A stretch of 64,000 nucleotides of DNA from Zymoseptoria tritici IPO323. Its lineage: Eukaryota > Ascomycota > Dothideomycetes > Mycosphaerellales > Mycosphaerellaceae. Each line of letters begins with the position of its first letter. The stretch's first letter is position 1. The notes under the pieces were generated by a model. The model worked only from the letters and a program-made list of their open reading frames with translations, had not been told where the DNA came from and searched no databases. The stretch spans positions 62,001 to 126,000 of the forward strand of contig NC_018204.1 in the NCBI RefSeq assembly GCF_000219625.1, given 5' to 3'. Both the position numbers and the translations under genes were made by a program. Positions 10,951-21,502 of this stretch are shown here, in pieces.

Positions 10951-11840
10951 ACTAGTATCGGGCGAAAAGGTGCTGCCTAGGGCAGCAAGTACGCCACAGT
11001 CGACCGCGATACAACACGACCTATGATTTTCACTCAATCACACAGCTCGCCACGTTCTCACCAGGTCCCGACCTTCCTAGCTCATTACCCGCGGACCCCA
11101 AACGTACAACTAGCTGCAATCTGGCCGACTTCCGGAGTTATTGAGTGCCAGGCAGGGAGAGTGGAGCATAAGAGGGAAAATCTTGAACACCGCGGCTGCG
11201 GTTCAAGGTTGCGTCTGTGCTATGATCTGGTATCCAATCGAGTCGATGGTGGGTAGGAATGGAGTCCATTCATGGCAATATCCGGGAATGATGGCCGTCA
11301 ATCAGGACTAATTTGCACAAGGCTTCCACAACGTTGGGAGATCTCAAAGCGTATACTGGATATCCAATCGTAGGTCTCCTGACGGGGGCGAAGTCGCAAG
11401 GCATCTCTGCTATCATTTCATGACCGTGTCCAGCGGCGTAGCATTAACTGCAGTTGCGGCCAGGCGTAGGACCGTGGAGGCGGAAATTGAGGACGAGCAG
11501 CGGGTCAGATCCGCAACAGAGAGGGAATGGAGAGGAGCCGGGACCTGACGCTGCTCGGGCGCTGGCGGCGGCCGTGTTCGTGGCCGTGGGCATGCGTGCG
11601 CGAGCGCGAGCGCGACGATAGATACGTGGCCGGTGGAGAGGAGAGCTTTCGGTAGGTGGAGTTTGAGATTATACCGGAAGACACGAGACAGCAAAGCTCA
11701 TACATACATGGTCTCCAACACCACCCAACCTTCCAATCTTCGTAATCCGTGGATAGCATCCTTCATGTCCCTCAACGATCGGAAAGACACTAGTCGCAGG
11801 CAGAGGAACCAGGCGGTAATGCTGCACTTTGGGACTTCGC

Positions 11841-12763
11841 TCAAGACCTTGGAATTGCTACCAGCTTTAGCAATGCTATGATCGCAGTCTGGAGTAGGCT
11901 CGGACGTTCTAACATGGGCACCGGATCTGCAAAGCAAGGTGCCTTGATATGAGGAAATGGAAAGCATGATTGCGTTCCCCGTGAGAACTCATGGCGAGAA
12001 GACCGTGGAGCGTGGATTGGATGGTTCGGCGGCAAGATGTCAGTAATGACCGAGGAGTCAGGTAACAGTAGCCGGACGCACGTATGCCAGTCTGTGGATT
12101 TCTTGGGCATATGGCTGAGTACACATCGCAGACTTCGCGCCTGCTGTAGTGTTCTCTTACTCGGACCGCTGTCCATCTCATGAGCATCGCCGGCCAAAGC
12201 CTGAAGGCCAGTTAGCAAGTCGGCCAGGAAGCTCTCGTCAAATGAGCTGACTGACCCGGCATCCGCATTGACAAAGTCGTCTCCTGCGATGACAGCTGCG
12301 GTTCTCCTCCGATGACTGGTAAGGGTATCTCCATCTTCGGCTTCTCTTCAAGTCGCATATGATCATCGTCCCAGCAGTTCGCAACTGCGGATGTGTTCCC
12401 GTTCAGCAGATAAACCTCAGCCCTCGAGAGCTCCGCGACTGCGCCGGTATCTGCATCTGCAACTGCATCCGGCAATTCTCTCGTAATTTTCGAACCGTAC
12501 GGATTGCCCTCATTTCGATACCAGTTTGTCTGCGGTGCAGACACGGTATGCATGCAGAGTAGTCTCCGCAGGACCTGCAAAGCTTGCTCCGGTCCGTGCT
12601 GTATGCCCCGTCGTTCAGATGTCGCACTCGCAGTACTGACATCTTGCGACGTCGTCGTATGCGCACCTCGTCCTCGGCTGACGAGGGTGTGTCCATCCAA
12701 GAAAGGCGCAGGTTTTGGTCTTGGTAGGGTATCCGCATGGACCGCATTCCGGCACTTGAGCAT
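11841..12763 (-). CDS. hypothetical gene, probably multi-exon or frameshifted
   Basis: The frame 12212-12763 (183 codons) contains TRELPDAVADADTGAVAEL and EKPKMEIPLPVIGGEPQ. It then loses quality, while a second minus frame reading VIAGDDFVNADAGSVSSFDE and FLADLLTGLQALAGDAHEM takes over across about 12150-12300. A GTAAGAG donor-like site follows at about 12155. The switch means an intron I cannot place or a frameshift. Below 12150 the frame to 11841 is weaker. Acidic, possibly regulatory protein; no domain recognised. Confidence 0.4.
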
Positions 12764-13058
12764 GACGCCGTGGCCAGTAGCCGCTTTGTGCCGCCTCCAT
12801 TGTCACTTCTTTTGATTGCCCTCGTTCTGCCAGGACCCGTCTATTAATCGTCCTCAAGCGAGTCTTCATAGGAGCTGAACTTGATTTGTGAGCTTACAGT
12901 CCGAGTTGCCCGTTTCGATCTTGGGCTAGTAGAGTGCTCCTACGACGACAGCAAGCATTATCGTCACTTCTCCAAAGGAACCATCAAAATGCACAGTCGC
13001 TGGTGTAGTTAGTAAGAACGGAAACGATCGAATGGAATGAGAATGGAAATCCTCAGAT

Positions 13059-13560
13059 GTGACACCTGAGGCACCCAGCTTAGTAAGTACGGGCCGCGAG
13101 AACGTCGAAAGACCTCGCTTCAACCACACCAGAATTCGACAAGAGCCTTCTTCATATCGCTCATCGCCTGACGCAGTACCTCGCCGACCCAGAGGCTTCC
13201 CCCGAAATCATGGTGGACGAGAACCATCATCAGCATCTACGCATCCTCGCGCAAGAAGAAGCCGAGGCATAGCAACGAATCAAGAAGCTGAAGCAACAGG
13301 AACCGAGAAGCAGCGGATATACCAGGGCTGTGGGAGGCCACTGCAGGAGACGCTGGATCAGTGGCTGCAACGCTATGAGGGGCAAGGAAGACGAATGGAT
13401 GGGCAAGAGGCGAGACTCGGAATGTAGAAGAGTCGAGGAGGGCATTGTGATGGTTCGTGACGGCGTGACATTGGAGACAAGGGCAACTGTCAGAGCGATT
13501 GATGGGACCATGTCTGCTCGCAGGGCCACCCAGGAGAAGCAGACATCGAGCTGGAATTGA
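13059..13560 (+). pseudogene. decayed plus-strand gene with coiled-coil segment
   Basis: Near 13210-13320 one plus frame reads MVDENHHQHLRILAQEEAEA, a TAG (possible former CAG), then QRIKKLKQQEPRSSG, a convincing coiled coil. Downstream a shifted frame reads LQETLDQWLQRYEGQGRRMD, so at least one frameshift as well as the nonsense codon is present. Could be an old gene or a gene with indel errors. 12764-13058 holds nothing firm. Confidence 0.35.
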
Positions 13561-13741
13561 CGACCTGACAATGGGCGACAATCACATCAACGTGTATGGC
13601 TGACCACGCTGAGGCCATCAGATCTCTCCGTTCGCCTGGATGCTGCCTTGACGGATCTGCCCCAATCTACGGCGGCCTTTCAACTTTGCTCTTCCGCCCG
13701 ATCACCCATTTGAGATCCGACGAGCAGCCAGGCAGGGAAGA

Positions 13742-14320
13742 ATGAACGCTTTGATGGACATGTACGGGCAGGGCAGCATACACGAATCGACAGACGAGTC
13801 TCCACTCGACCAATCATTCCTCTCCTGGCGCGACGTAGATACAGAAACCATGTCCGGAGCGGCATCACGAATTCTCGCGGCGGCACAGAGACACCGTGCC
13901 GCCGGACTTGGTCATACTCTCCGTCGAGCGGTATGGCCAGCGACACTCCTACATCGAATGTCGCGGCCGCCTATACCCATGTGTCTCTCGGCACACCTGC
14001 AAGAATCTCGAAAGCATCGGTTCTTCGAAATCCGCAACGGGAGATCCGGAAGCGGCCGTCAAATTGGAAACCTCCCAAGCCGCAAGACCGAGACTCTGTC
14101 CTGGTTCAGCTGCGTACTGCATCTGCTCCGCTGCATGTCAGCACTCGAAGATGCTCGTGCTGAATTCGAGACCATTGTCGGCGGCGTGCTTGGAGACGTG
14201 GATATCATCGCTACGGAAGAGGTCGTCTTCACGAGACCCTCTGACACACCATGGCGTCCGCAGCAGAGCACAAGCTCAACAACTTCGCTCTCAAGCTCCA
14301 AATCCACTTCCTGCATCTGA
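13742..14320 (+). CDS. hypothetical protein, 192 aa
   Basis: Open ATG frame beginning MNALMDMYGQGSIHESTDES and ending with ARAEFETIVGGVLGDVDIIA plus a Ser/Thr-rich tail. A shorter overlapping frame at 13933-14163 (SDTPTSNVAAAYTHVSLGTP) is equally protein-like in the middle, so either an intron bridges the two or one is chance. No domain recognised. Confidence 0.35.
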   Translation: MNALMDMYGQGSIHESTDESPLDQSFLSWRDVDTETMSGAASRILAAAQRHRAAGLGHTLRRAVWPATLLHRMSRPPIPMCLSAHLQESRKHRFFEIRNGRSGSGRQIGNLPSRKTETLSWFSCVLHLLRCMSALEDARAEFETIVGGVLGDVDIIATEEVVFTRPSDTPWRPQQSTSSTTSLSSSKSTSCI

Positions 14321-14534
14321 AACCACCAGAGTTCGTTGGAGCATTCTTCTACCTTTACCTTCCCGACCGCGATCCCTCCCACACCACCTACCATTGCCGC
14401 AAGCGCCTGCGACCACGACAACGACCACGACTACGAGATGCCCATCCTATCCGTCATCCTCTCCGTCATCCTCTCCGTTATCCGCTCCGCCATCCGCTTC
14501 GTCTCACCGACCTCATCCACTCCCTCATCCGCCG

Positions 14535-15014
14535 CTATCGCCGCAGCACCATACATCCCCTCCTCCACCACCACTCGATTCCTACACACCCCTCCGCCTG
14601 CCAGACCACCTTCTCCAACGCCCTCCACAACGACCCCCGATCCCTCAGCCTCTGCATCTCCTCGGGCAATTCCTCCGCCACGACGCGCGCGAGGTTCAAG
14701 TTCGCGAAAAGCGTCTCCACGGGTGTGAGACGACACGGAGGAGGAGGAGGAGGAGGAGGAGGAGGAGGAAGGGAAAGGATGGCTAGTGGGGATAGGCTGT
14801 TCGTGTCGGAATGTTGCAATGTTGCGAGGAAAGAGATAATAGTGAGGAGGACGGTAAGGAGAAAGATGGCGCATGTGGAGGTGAAGAGAGTCCTCGCCGT
14901 GGACCAGGCGGTGGTTGATGTCCTCGCAGGTGGATGATGAGGATGATGAGGATAAGTCAGACATACCCGTCGTCGTCGTCGTGTCGTCGTATCCTGACTG
15001 ACCTCACGCATCAA
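14535..15014 (-). CDS. hypothetical single-pass membrane protein, 159 aa
   Basis: N-terminal basic segment (TTRRRRRVCL), a hydrophobic helix (TCAIFLLTVLLTIISFLATL) at about residues 49-68, an 11-residue proline run encoded by a GGA repeat, then an amphipathic C-terminal region (TLFANLNLARVVAEELPEEM; SLWRALEKVVWQAEGCVGIE). One basic flank plus one hydrophobic helix suggests a type II single-pass protein. Plus-strand frames here are repeat artefacts. The gene lies head-to-head with the copia relic. No family recognised. Confidence 0.45.
   Translation of the reverse strand: MMREVSQDTTTRRRRRVCLTYPHHPHHPPARTSTTAWSTARTLFTSTCAIFLLTVLLTIISFLATLQHSDTNSLSPLAILSLPPPPPPPPPPPCRLTPVETLFANLNLARVVAEELPEEMQRLRDRGSLWRALEKVVWQAEGCVGIEWWWRRGCMVLRR
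14738..14770 (+). repeat. (GGA)n microsatellite
   Basis: About 11 GGA triplets; read on minus they are the CCT/CCC run giving the polyproline stretch of the membrane-protein ORF at 14535-15014. Length changes in steps of three would keep that frame. Confidence 0.85.
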
Positions 15015-15035
15015 GCAAGTATATTTTCTCGACTC

Positions 15036-15080
15036 TTATCGCAACCGCGCGATTCATCCTATCGCAACCGCGCGATTCGA
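15036..15080 (+). repeat. 22-bp direct repeat upstream of copia relic
   Basis: Two adjacent copies of TATCGCAACCGCGCGATTC immediately before the relic's gag ATG at 15086. It may belong to the element leader; I could not match it to a primer-binding site. Confidence 0.6.
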
Positions 15081-15085
15081 CTAAC

Positions 15086-16849
15086 ATGGACTCCTACGCA
15101 ACAATTGTGCGCTCCGCGCCTCGTGAGAAGCTCAAGGGCAAGGAGAACTACACCTCATGGGCCTCTCGCATGAAGTCCGACCTCATCGGCCAGCAGCTCT
15201 GGCGCTACGTTGAGGATCCCCGACCTCGTCCTACCAGGCATCCAAAGACTGCCGACGCACCTGCGGAGGCTGATGAGGCCTTTGAAGACCGGATCGAGAA
15301 GTACGACTCACGCGTACACCGCGCACGTACTTCCATTCTCGACTGCTGTAGCGACACCATCGCTGAGCAGTGCGTTGACGCCTACGACACTGCCGCTCTC
15401 TTGTGGAATCACCTCAAGCAATACGGTAAACAGGGCGCATCTCATGAACACGCTGTCTACCTTGAATGGGACACGCTTCATTACAACGGTAAGGACCTCG
15501 AGACCTTCGTCGAACTCTACCGCAGCAGACTCGCCAAGCTCAACAAGATTGAGGACTTCAAGGTGTCTCCAAAGCATGGTTTGTTTCGTTTCTTGTCCCT
15601 CATCGGAGAACACTTCCCTTAATTCACGGCCACGATGCGCCAAGAGCAGCGCAAAGACGAAGTGAGCGGCAAGAGCAAGATGACTCTTGACCAGTGCATT
15701 ACCGACCTCTTGGACGAGCACACTGCGCAGGTCAATGAGGGCATTAGCCAGGCCATGATGGCTGACCGCGTGGTTGTCTACGTGGACGACCTGCTTGTCT
15801 TCGCCAGCCTCATCTCCTCGGTGGATGCTGCCGCACTCCTCATCGGCGATCGCTTCGCCATGCGCTCTTTAGGCCCTCTTCACTACTACCTTGGCATGCG
15901 CATCATTCGCGACCGCTCCAAACGCCAGATCATGATTATTCAAGATGGCTTTCTTGACAGTGTCGCGCTGAAGTTTGCTCAAGAGCTTGCGCCATTGCTT
16001 CCTCAAACAACACCTCTCGGCAAGACCACTGCAGACTCACTCACAATCGCTGCTGGAGAATATGAGGCTTCCACAGCAATCAAGATGCTGTATGAAACAC
16101 TCGTCGGCACGGCCGTGTGGCCAGTAATGATCAGCCGTCCGGACTGCTGCTATGAGGTTGGACTGCTCTGCCGCTTCCTCAAGAACCCTACACCGGCTCA
16201 CTTGGATGCCATCATCACTGTGTTACGATATCTGGTTGGCACAAAGAGTCTCGGCATGTTGTTTCAAGGCCCCACGACTGGAGCTGGTGAACTGAATGTC
16301 CATGCTTTTACTGAATCACTGATGCCTCATGGGCTGACGACAAGGCTACACGCCGCTCAACCCGTGGCACACTCATCAAGATCGCAGGAGCACCGCTGTC
16401 CTACAAGTCCGGACGCCAAACCGTGGTGGCACTGTCCTCAACAGAAGCAGAGTACGTTCAGCTCACGCTAGTGGCAAAGGAGATTAGCTATCTCGCGAGA
16501 CTGCTTTAAGAGCTTGGATACAAAGGCAACGTGCGGCCGGTCACTATATATGAGGACAACAAGCCCTCTATTGATATCACCACGCGTGACTCTGCATCTG
16601 AAGGACGCACCAAGCACATTGACCTGCGCTTCCGCTACATCTAGCAGGAGCTCGCCGCCGGCAACGTCACCATTAAATGGATCAGCACCGAGAATCAAGC
16701 CGCCGACGGCCTTACCAAAGCTCTCGACGCCACTCACCAAGCCAAATTCGTGCGTCAGCTTGGCCTCGTTGACTGCGACCAGGCCATTGCCTCGCAAAAC
16801 GCTGCACAAGCAGCCCTTACCGACCGGCCAGTGTATCTTGCTGAGTTAT
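15086..16849 (+). pseudogene. Ty1/copia relic: gag joined to RT-RNase H by internal deletion
   Basis: 15086-15622 encodes a copia-type Gag N-terminal region (MDSYATIVRSAPREKLKGK; YTSWASRMKSDLIGQQLW). The zinc knuckle, protease and integrase are absent. The next frame (from about 15635) enters RT just before VVVYVDDLLVFAS (15766-15806) and GPLHYYLGMRIIRD. A frameshift near 16310-16330 precedes RNase H (SSTEAEYVQLTLVAKEISYL), which has a TAA at 16507 and a TAG at 16642 and ends LTKALDATHQAKFVRQLGL near 16770. No LTRs recognised. It is far less AT-mutated than the other elements. Confidence 0.85.
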
Positions 16850-17431
16850 GAAAACTGAAGGAGTTTCTCGGCCCCTCATTGGCCGACGATTTGACACCGG
16901 ATTCAGCGTTTCCAGCTTTCGTGCGGGTCGTTTCCGCAAGTCTCAGAACTGCGCGCGGTGTGCTCGTTCCTGCACCACACGGCTGTTTCGACTTGAAAAG
17001 CCACTCCACCACCCTCAGGGCTTCTACCACCACAACCACACGTCGCACGGATAAACAGACACTCGGAAACTGTTCATATAGTGAGAAAAAAGGAGCATGT
17101 TTGGTTGTATGCGTTGACACCTTATTTTGAGGCCTCACGACCAACCTTTGGGTGAGTTGATGTTTGTTGGTGCCTGAGGCATGAGCATGCTTAGTCATGG
17201 CTCCATGAGCGTAGATATGCCAACTACTCCAATATACTTTCCATTCTCAAGACTCGACGACATAGAACTATCCCGGACACACACGCCAACATTGCAATTC
17301 CATCTCTAGGAAGCTGCCTGTCCTACACATCAGAAGCACTCCTAAGAAACAAAATTCCCCTAGAGAAGCGGTCCCCGAGCGAAGCATCCCAGGTGTCGAA
17401 ACATTGTCAGAACCCCGTATTTTTTTTTTAC

Positions 17432-17672
17432 TACGAAGCGTCCTGAACATGATTTTTTCCTCCCATTTACTACACTCCCAAGAACTCTCCGTAGACAGAC
17501 CCTATCGACGCCGATGAAATAGAACTATATTATTGCTTCTCCTTATTACCACGAAGCGTCCTAAACATAATTTCTCCTCCTATTTACTATACTCCCAACC
17601 TTTTATCAAGGACTCTCCGTACACAGATCCCATCAATACCGATGAAATATATGGCTGCTTCTCCTCACCACG
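17432..17672 (+). repeat. ~120-bp tandem duplication with C/T differences
   Basis: Two copies, each starting ACGAAGCGTCCT(G/A)AACAT and containing ACTCTCCGTA(G/C)ACAGA and CCGATGAAATA; a third partial start is ACGAGGCATCTGA at about 17676. Most differences are transitions. It follows the copia relic and may be LTR debris. 16850-17431 holds no gene I can support apart from a poly-T run near 17421. Confidence 0.65.
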
Positions 17673-17744
17673 AGGCATCTGATCACGTACTCTTGCTAAC
17701 GAAGTTCGATAAATAAAGAGCTTATACTCTATCTCATTCCTCCT

Positions 17745-19371
17745 TCATCCCTCTTTAAGACTCAACGTTCTCCAACCCAAAAGGAATACCTCCCCTTCTT
17801 CCCTCTCGAACGAAACGATCCCCGGACTTTCTTCGTCGACCTTCTGGAACGCCCGGACGCGGGTGTTGCTGATGGTCGTCGAGCTCCGTCGGTTGGGTAC
17901 TGTGTTATTTACTGGATTCCTTTGCGCCGTGTCTGCTTTCTTTCCTGTACCTCTCTTACAGGTGTTGCGCGCTGGAAGACTAGTTCTGTAGGTAGGTGCC
18001 TGCCTCTTCCTCCTCCTCCTCCCCATCCTTGTCTACGACCATCGGACTGATTGTATTCGCAGAGAGACTTGCTTGCACCACGGCGCCGTCCGTCTTGTCA
18101 GATCGCTTGGGGTCCCTCTCGTCTACTTCCGTTGGCCCGTCCGATTCATTGCACGACCGGGCAGGTCAAGTACCTCGCCGCGGCGTGCCGATCGGGACTT
18201 CTCGGAGTATTCGCCTCCAGGCCTGAGCCAGGACATTAACGTTGGGAGATGTCCCAGCACCGAGAGACCCTCCCGGCTGCTCCGGCTCTATTCTTGCCGT
18301 CTTTTGAGTGAGTGAGGATTCTGTCGGCGGGATGCACGTATAATCGATCTTTTCGGCTGACATTGAAAACAGCTCGGCGGATTCCTCAAGTCGAAGACTC
18401 TTGAGTTTTGCAACAGCACCACACCACCGGATCAGCTCACGCACGTTCGACGTCATCACACCGCCGGCTACCCATCGTCGTGAGGGAGGGGACAGCTGTC
18501 CCGGTGCTGGAGGTCCGGATACCACACCACGCGTTGAATCGCATCGACTTCCAGCGGGCGGCGTGCCCCACCTCCTCCTCCACGCCTCCGACCTACCTCT
18601 CTGCTCAAGAGTATTCCCACCTCAAACAAACACGGCCCAGACGCAGAACGGTCAAATTGCGCGGCGTCCCGAGACTTTCCAGCTCAGAGGGGCGGTATGG
18701 ACTCATCGTCATTCTTTCATCCTCTCCGGAGTCCTCTCTTCCCCGTGCATCATCCAATGAGTCGGAAAGTGTGCTGGACTGCAGCCAGTTACGGTTTCCG
18801 GAGCAGAAGATGATGCGCTCGGGGGGGGGGGGAAGATCTTGGAGATGGCTGCCTGGTAATGTCGAGAAGGGTTCGTTGCATTCCACATTTGAATGGGCAT
18901 GCGGACTCACCGCTTCCGGCCGAAGGTGGCGGGATTCTCAGGACCCGACATTTGATTCTCAGATACATCTCTCAAGAAGTCGACCTCTTCGAAAAATCTG
19001 ACGTTGGACAAGTTCCATCACTCGGAAAGAGAGGTGCTCCTACCTCGACTATCAGACCGATCGCTTTCCAAGACCAGCGACCGCGGCACCTCCATCCAAC
19101 TTGTCAACCACACGAGTCTTCCACTCCGATCGGAATTCCTTCGCGCTCGCCCTGCTGATGAAGAGGACCTTCCATTACCTTCTCTCTCCGCCCTTCCTTC
19201 TTCCTCCTGCTGCTGCCGCACCTTGTCCAAATCCGCATGTTTCTCCTGACTGGCATGCTTGAGGTAAAGCGTCGGCTTATGAGATTGAAAGATCAGAATG
19301 CACAACAAGCAATAATCCGTTGCTTTGCGCATATGATACCTGAGCGCATACCTGGCCAACCCAGAGATCAC
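17745..19371 (-). pseudogene. multi-exon hypothetical gene, frame broken at a C12 run
   Basis: Exon-like frames in order: 19371-19018 (KVRQQQEEEGRAEREGNGR), continuing through one TGA to VRFFEEVDFLRDVSENQ; a 58-bp intron 18853-18910 (GTGAGT...TTACCAG); then 18910-18605 (IIFCSGNRNWLQSSTLSDSL); 18525-18166 (VRELIRWCGAVAKLKSLRLE); and 18026-17745 (RAFQKVDEESPGIVSFERE). Donor-like GTAGGT and GTACTT sites lie between the later pieces. After the 58-bp intron the frame only continues if the C12 run (G12 on plus, 18821-18832) were a different length. Predicted product is charged and largely disordered; no family recognised. Confidence 0.4.
18821..18832 (+). repeat. G12 homopolymer
   Basis: Twelve consecutive G on plus (C12 on the coding minus strand of the gene at 17745-19371). 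It marks the point where the best minus frames change phase, so it is either a slippage mutation or a base-calling error. Confidence 0.9.
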
Positions 19372-19429
19372 CGAGCCTCAAGCAGCTCAGTTTTGATAAA
19401 GAGGGAAGCCTTGTACGATGGGAGAGTGG

Positions 19430-19558
19430 CAGATGAAGTGGCAGATGAAGTGGCAGATGAAGAGGCAGATGGAGAGGCAGATGAAGTGGCAGATGAAGAG
19501 GCAGATGGAGAGGCAGATGAAGTGGCAGATGAAGAGGCAGATGGAGAGGCAGATGGAG
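19430..19558 (+). repeat. 12-bp minisatellite with 36-bp higher-order unit
   Basis: About eleven units of GCAGATGAAGTG, GCAGATGAAGAG and GCAGATGGAGAG, arranged as 36-bp triplets of variants. All six frames stay open. On minus one frame gives a Ser/Ala/Pro/Thr-rich stretch (PSASSSATSSASPSASSS), on plus an acidic stretch (ADEVADEEADGEADEV). The minus frame lies just upstream of the gene at 17745-19371 and could be its 5' exon, which would give a mucin-like N-terminal region. Confidence 0.85.
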
Positions 19559-20234
19559 CGACACTTGGAGATATCGCAGATCGTGAGACTGCGAGGCGCA
19601 AATTGCCACGAGAACGAGAGGGACGTGGTATCCGAGATCTTTCGTGGGCAGGGGAGTTGGGCCATAACAGGTGGAACGGTGGAGGAGGAGAGAGAAGCAG
19701 CGCGTAGATTCTTGTTGGTGTTTCGCTCTCCGCATTCCTTTGCGCGCGAGCTGCGGTGGTCTGGCCAGCCATCGTGATGAGTGCGTTGATGAGTTGCGAT
19801 ATGTAGAGTCGGTTTCGGTCTCGGTCTTGGATGGACGGGGCGAACCGCGGATACCAAGGAACCTTTCCTCCGCCCCATGATCATCGCCTCCGCCAACCTC
19901 ATTCCCTGATACCATGCAATGCCGTCCCGCTCCGCCCACTCCCCTCTGCACCCCCCCTCCCCCTCCAACGAGCCAAATCTTCGAGAAACATTCGCCAGGA
20001 CTTCCGGCCCTTACTCTGCTCAGGTCCGCTGCGTCCCGTGCACCCGTCCGCGAACGCCATTTTCCCGCTCGGCTATCGACAGGTGTGTGCTACCGGTCCA
20101 TACAGGCGAGGAGATGGTGCTTCTCTGCGGTGGCGGTGCAAGTGTCATGGCCCACGGGAGTCTCATCAGTCGTTGACTTGCCCTTCGTTCGGTGATCGGT
20201 GTCATCTCCTCCTCTCGGAAGACTCCTCACTCGC

Positions 20235-20345
20235 ATGTCCGTCCGTCTCCTCGGCAGCGACCCCGACTTTGACAGCATCATCGAGCAAACACTAGAGTTG
20301 CGACCAAGTTTCGCCATGTCCCGGCGCCACCTACGCTGTCGGTAG
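20235..20345 (+). CDS. small ORF, possible first exon
   Basis: A 36-codon ATG frame reading MSVRLLGSDPDFDSIIEQTL, with the look of a protein start, ending at TAG. It is too short to judge alone. 19560-21088 otherwise shows only weak overlapping frames. Confidence 0.2.
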   Translation: MSVRLLGSDPDFDSIIEQTLELRPSFAMSRRHLRCR

Positions 20346-21088
20346 AACTACCCGATATAACATGTTTCGCCGGACTAGTAGATACAACTCAAGATGAACG
20401 ACCCGCATCCCCCAGTAGCATGCCATCGACTAGGTCTAGTTTATACGCATCGCTAGTGATGCTGGTATGTGGGTATTATCTCTATCACAGATCTACGCGC
20501 ACGTCTAGATAGTACCTGCCTTCCAGCGCTCAGCATCGACCCACGCTGTCGCTGCTCGCGACGCGACATCCGCACGAACCCATGCGAACAGCAAATTCGT
20601 ATGCACCTCTCCGCCCGGGTCTCTGCCCTCAGCCGCCGTCAATCTTCGACACATTGGCCCGGGCATCTACCCAGTCATGTTCACTTCCATGACGGTAGGT
20701 AATTTCACTTCCACACTACGTCTCTACGAGAATCCCTCTCCATCGCTGCCCATCTAGCCCATTCCCGCAGTGCAGAAGATCTTCTTCTTCGTCGGGTGTA
20801 GTCTCATCCATGTCTGCTCGGAGTGTCGCTACTCCGCTACGGCTTCTTGTCTTTGCTATAGCAAGATCCTTGTGTCGAAGCAGCGGCAAGCCTCGTGCTT
20901 ATTCGCAGTGTCGCTGGCTACATCCTTCTCTCATTCGCAAGCCGCTCGCGGTGGATACACAGAATAATGGTGAGAAGTAGGAGCTGCTTAGAAGCAGATC
21001 GACTCCCGCGCTTCCTCCCAACCCAACGACAACAACAACTTACCGAACTTCGGACAGCACTGTCAAGAAGCAACACCTCCCAAGGATC

Positions 21089-21502
21089 CTACAATTCAGC
21101 CACAAAGTCCAAGCAGCCATACATACATCGAGAATGGCGCAAGCGCTGCCTAGGTTGGCGAGGTCTGAGCGTACTTTGTACGCGGTAAAGACATCGAGGA
21201 CCATGGCAATTCAGCGACGACCGTGCACAGAGGATCAACGCAAGGTGATGGGCATGGCACACCTGAATACTCCCACGGCAAGCGACCCGTTTGACTTCAT
21301 CCCAATTAGCATGATGACCTCCATCGAACTGGCTTTCATCAGAACCATCATTAATGTAGTAACGCACTTCGTCGGCTTTGCGTCCAGAGAGAGGCCAACG
21401 AAATATGTCCAGCGCCCTGCGGAGCGATGAGAGCAAGTGGATCGCGACCATGGTCGGACAGGCTTGAGACACCAGAAAGTACCCGGTCGCAGTCAATGAC
21501 AT
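21089..21502 (-). CDS. hypothetical ORF, strand ambiguous
   Basis: Minus frame of 137 codons (TMVAIHLLSSLRRALDIFRW; KADEVRYYINDGSDESQFDG) faces an equally plausible plus frame at 21134-21430 (DPFDFIPISMMTSIELAFIR). Only one can be real; the minus frame is longer and has a better charge mix. No domain recognised. 21503-22600 holds no gene I can support. Confidence 0.25.
   Translation of the reverse strand: MSLTATGYFLVSQACPTMVAIHLLSSLRRALDIFRWPLSGRKADEVRYYINDGSDESQFDGGHHANWDEVKRVACRGSIQVCHAHHLALILCARSSLNCHGPRCLYRVQSTLRPRQPRQRLRHSRCMYGCLDFVAEL

Noticed and set aside
16755..17198. 147-codon minus ORF over the 3' end of the copia relic
   Set aside because: Half of it is antisense to RNase H; the remainder lacks protein-like features.
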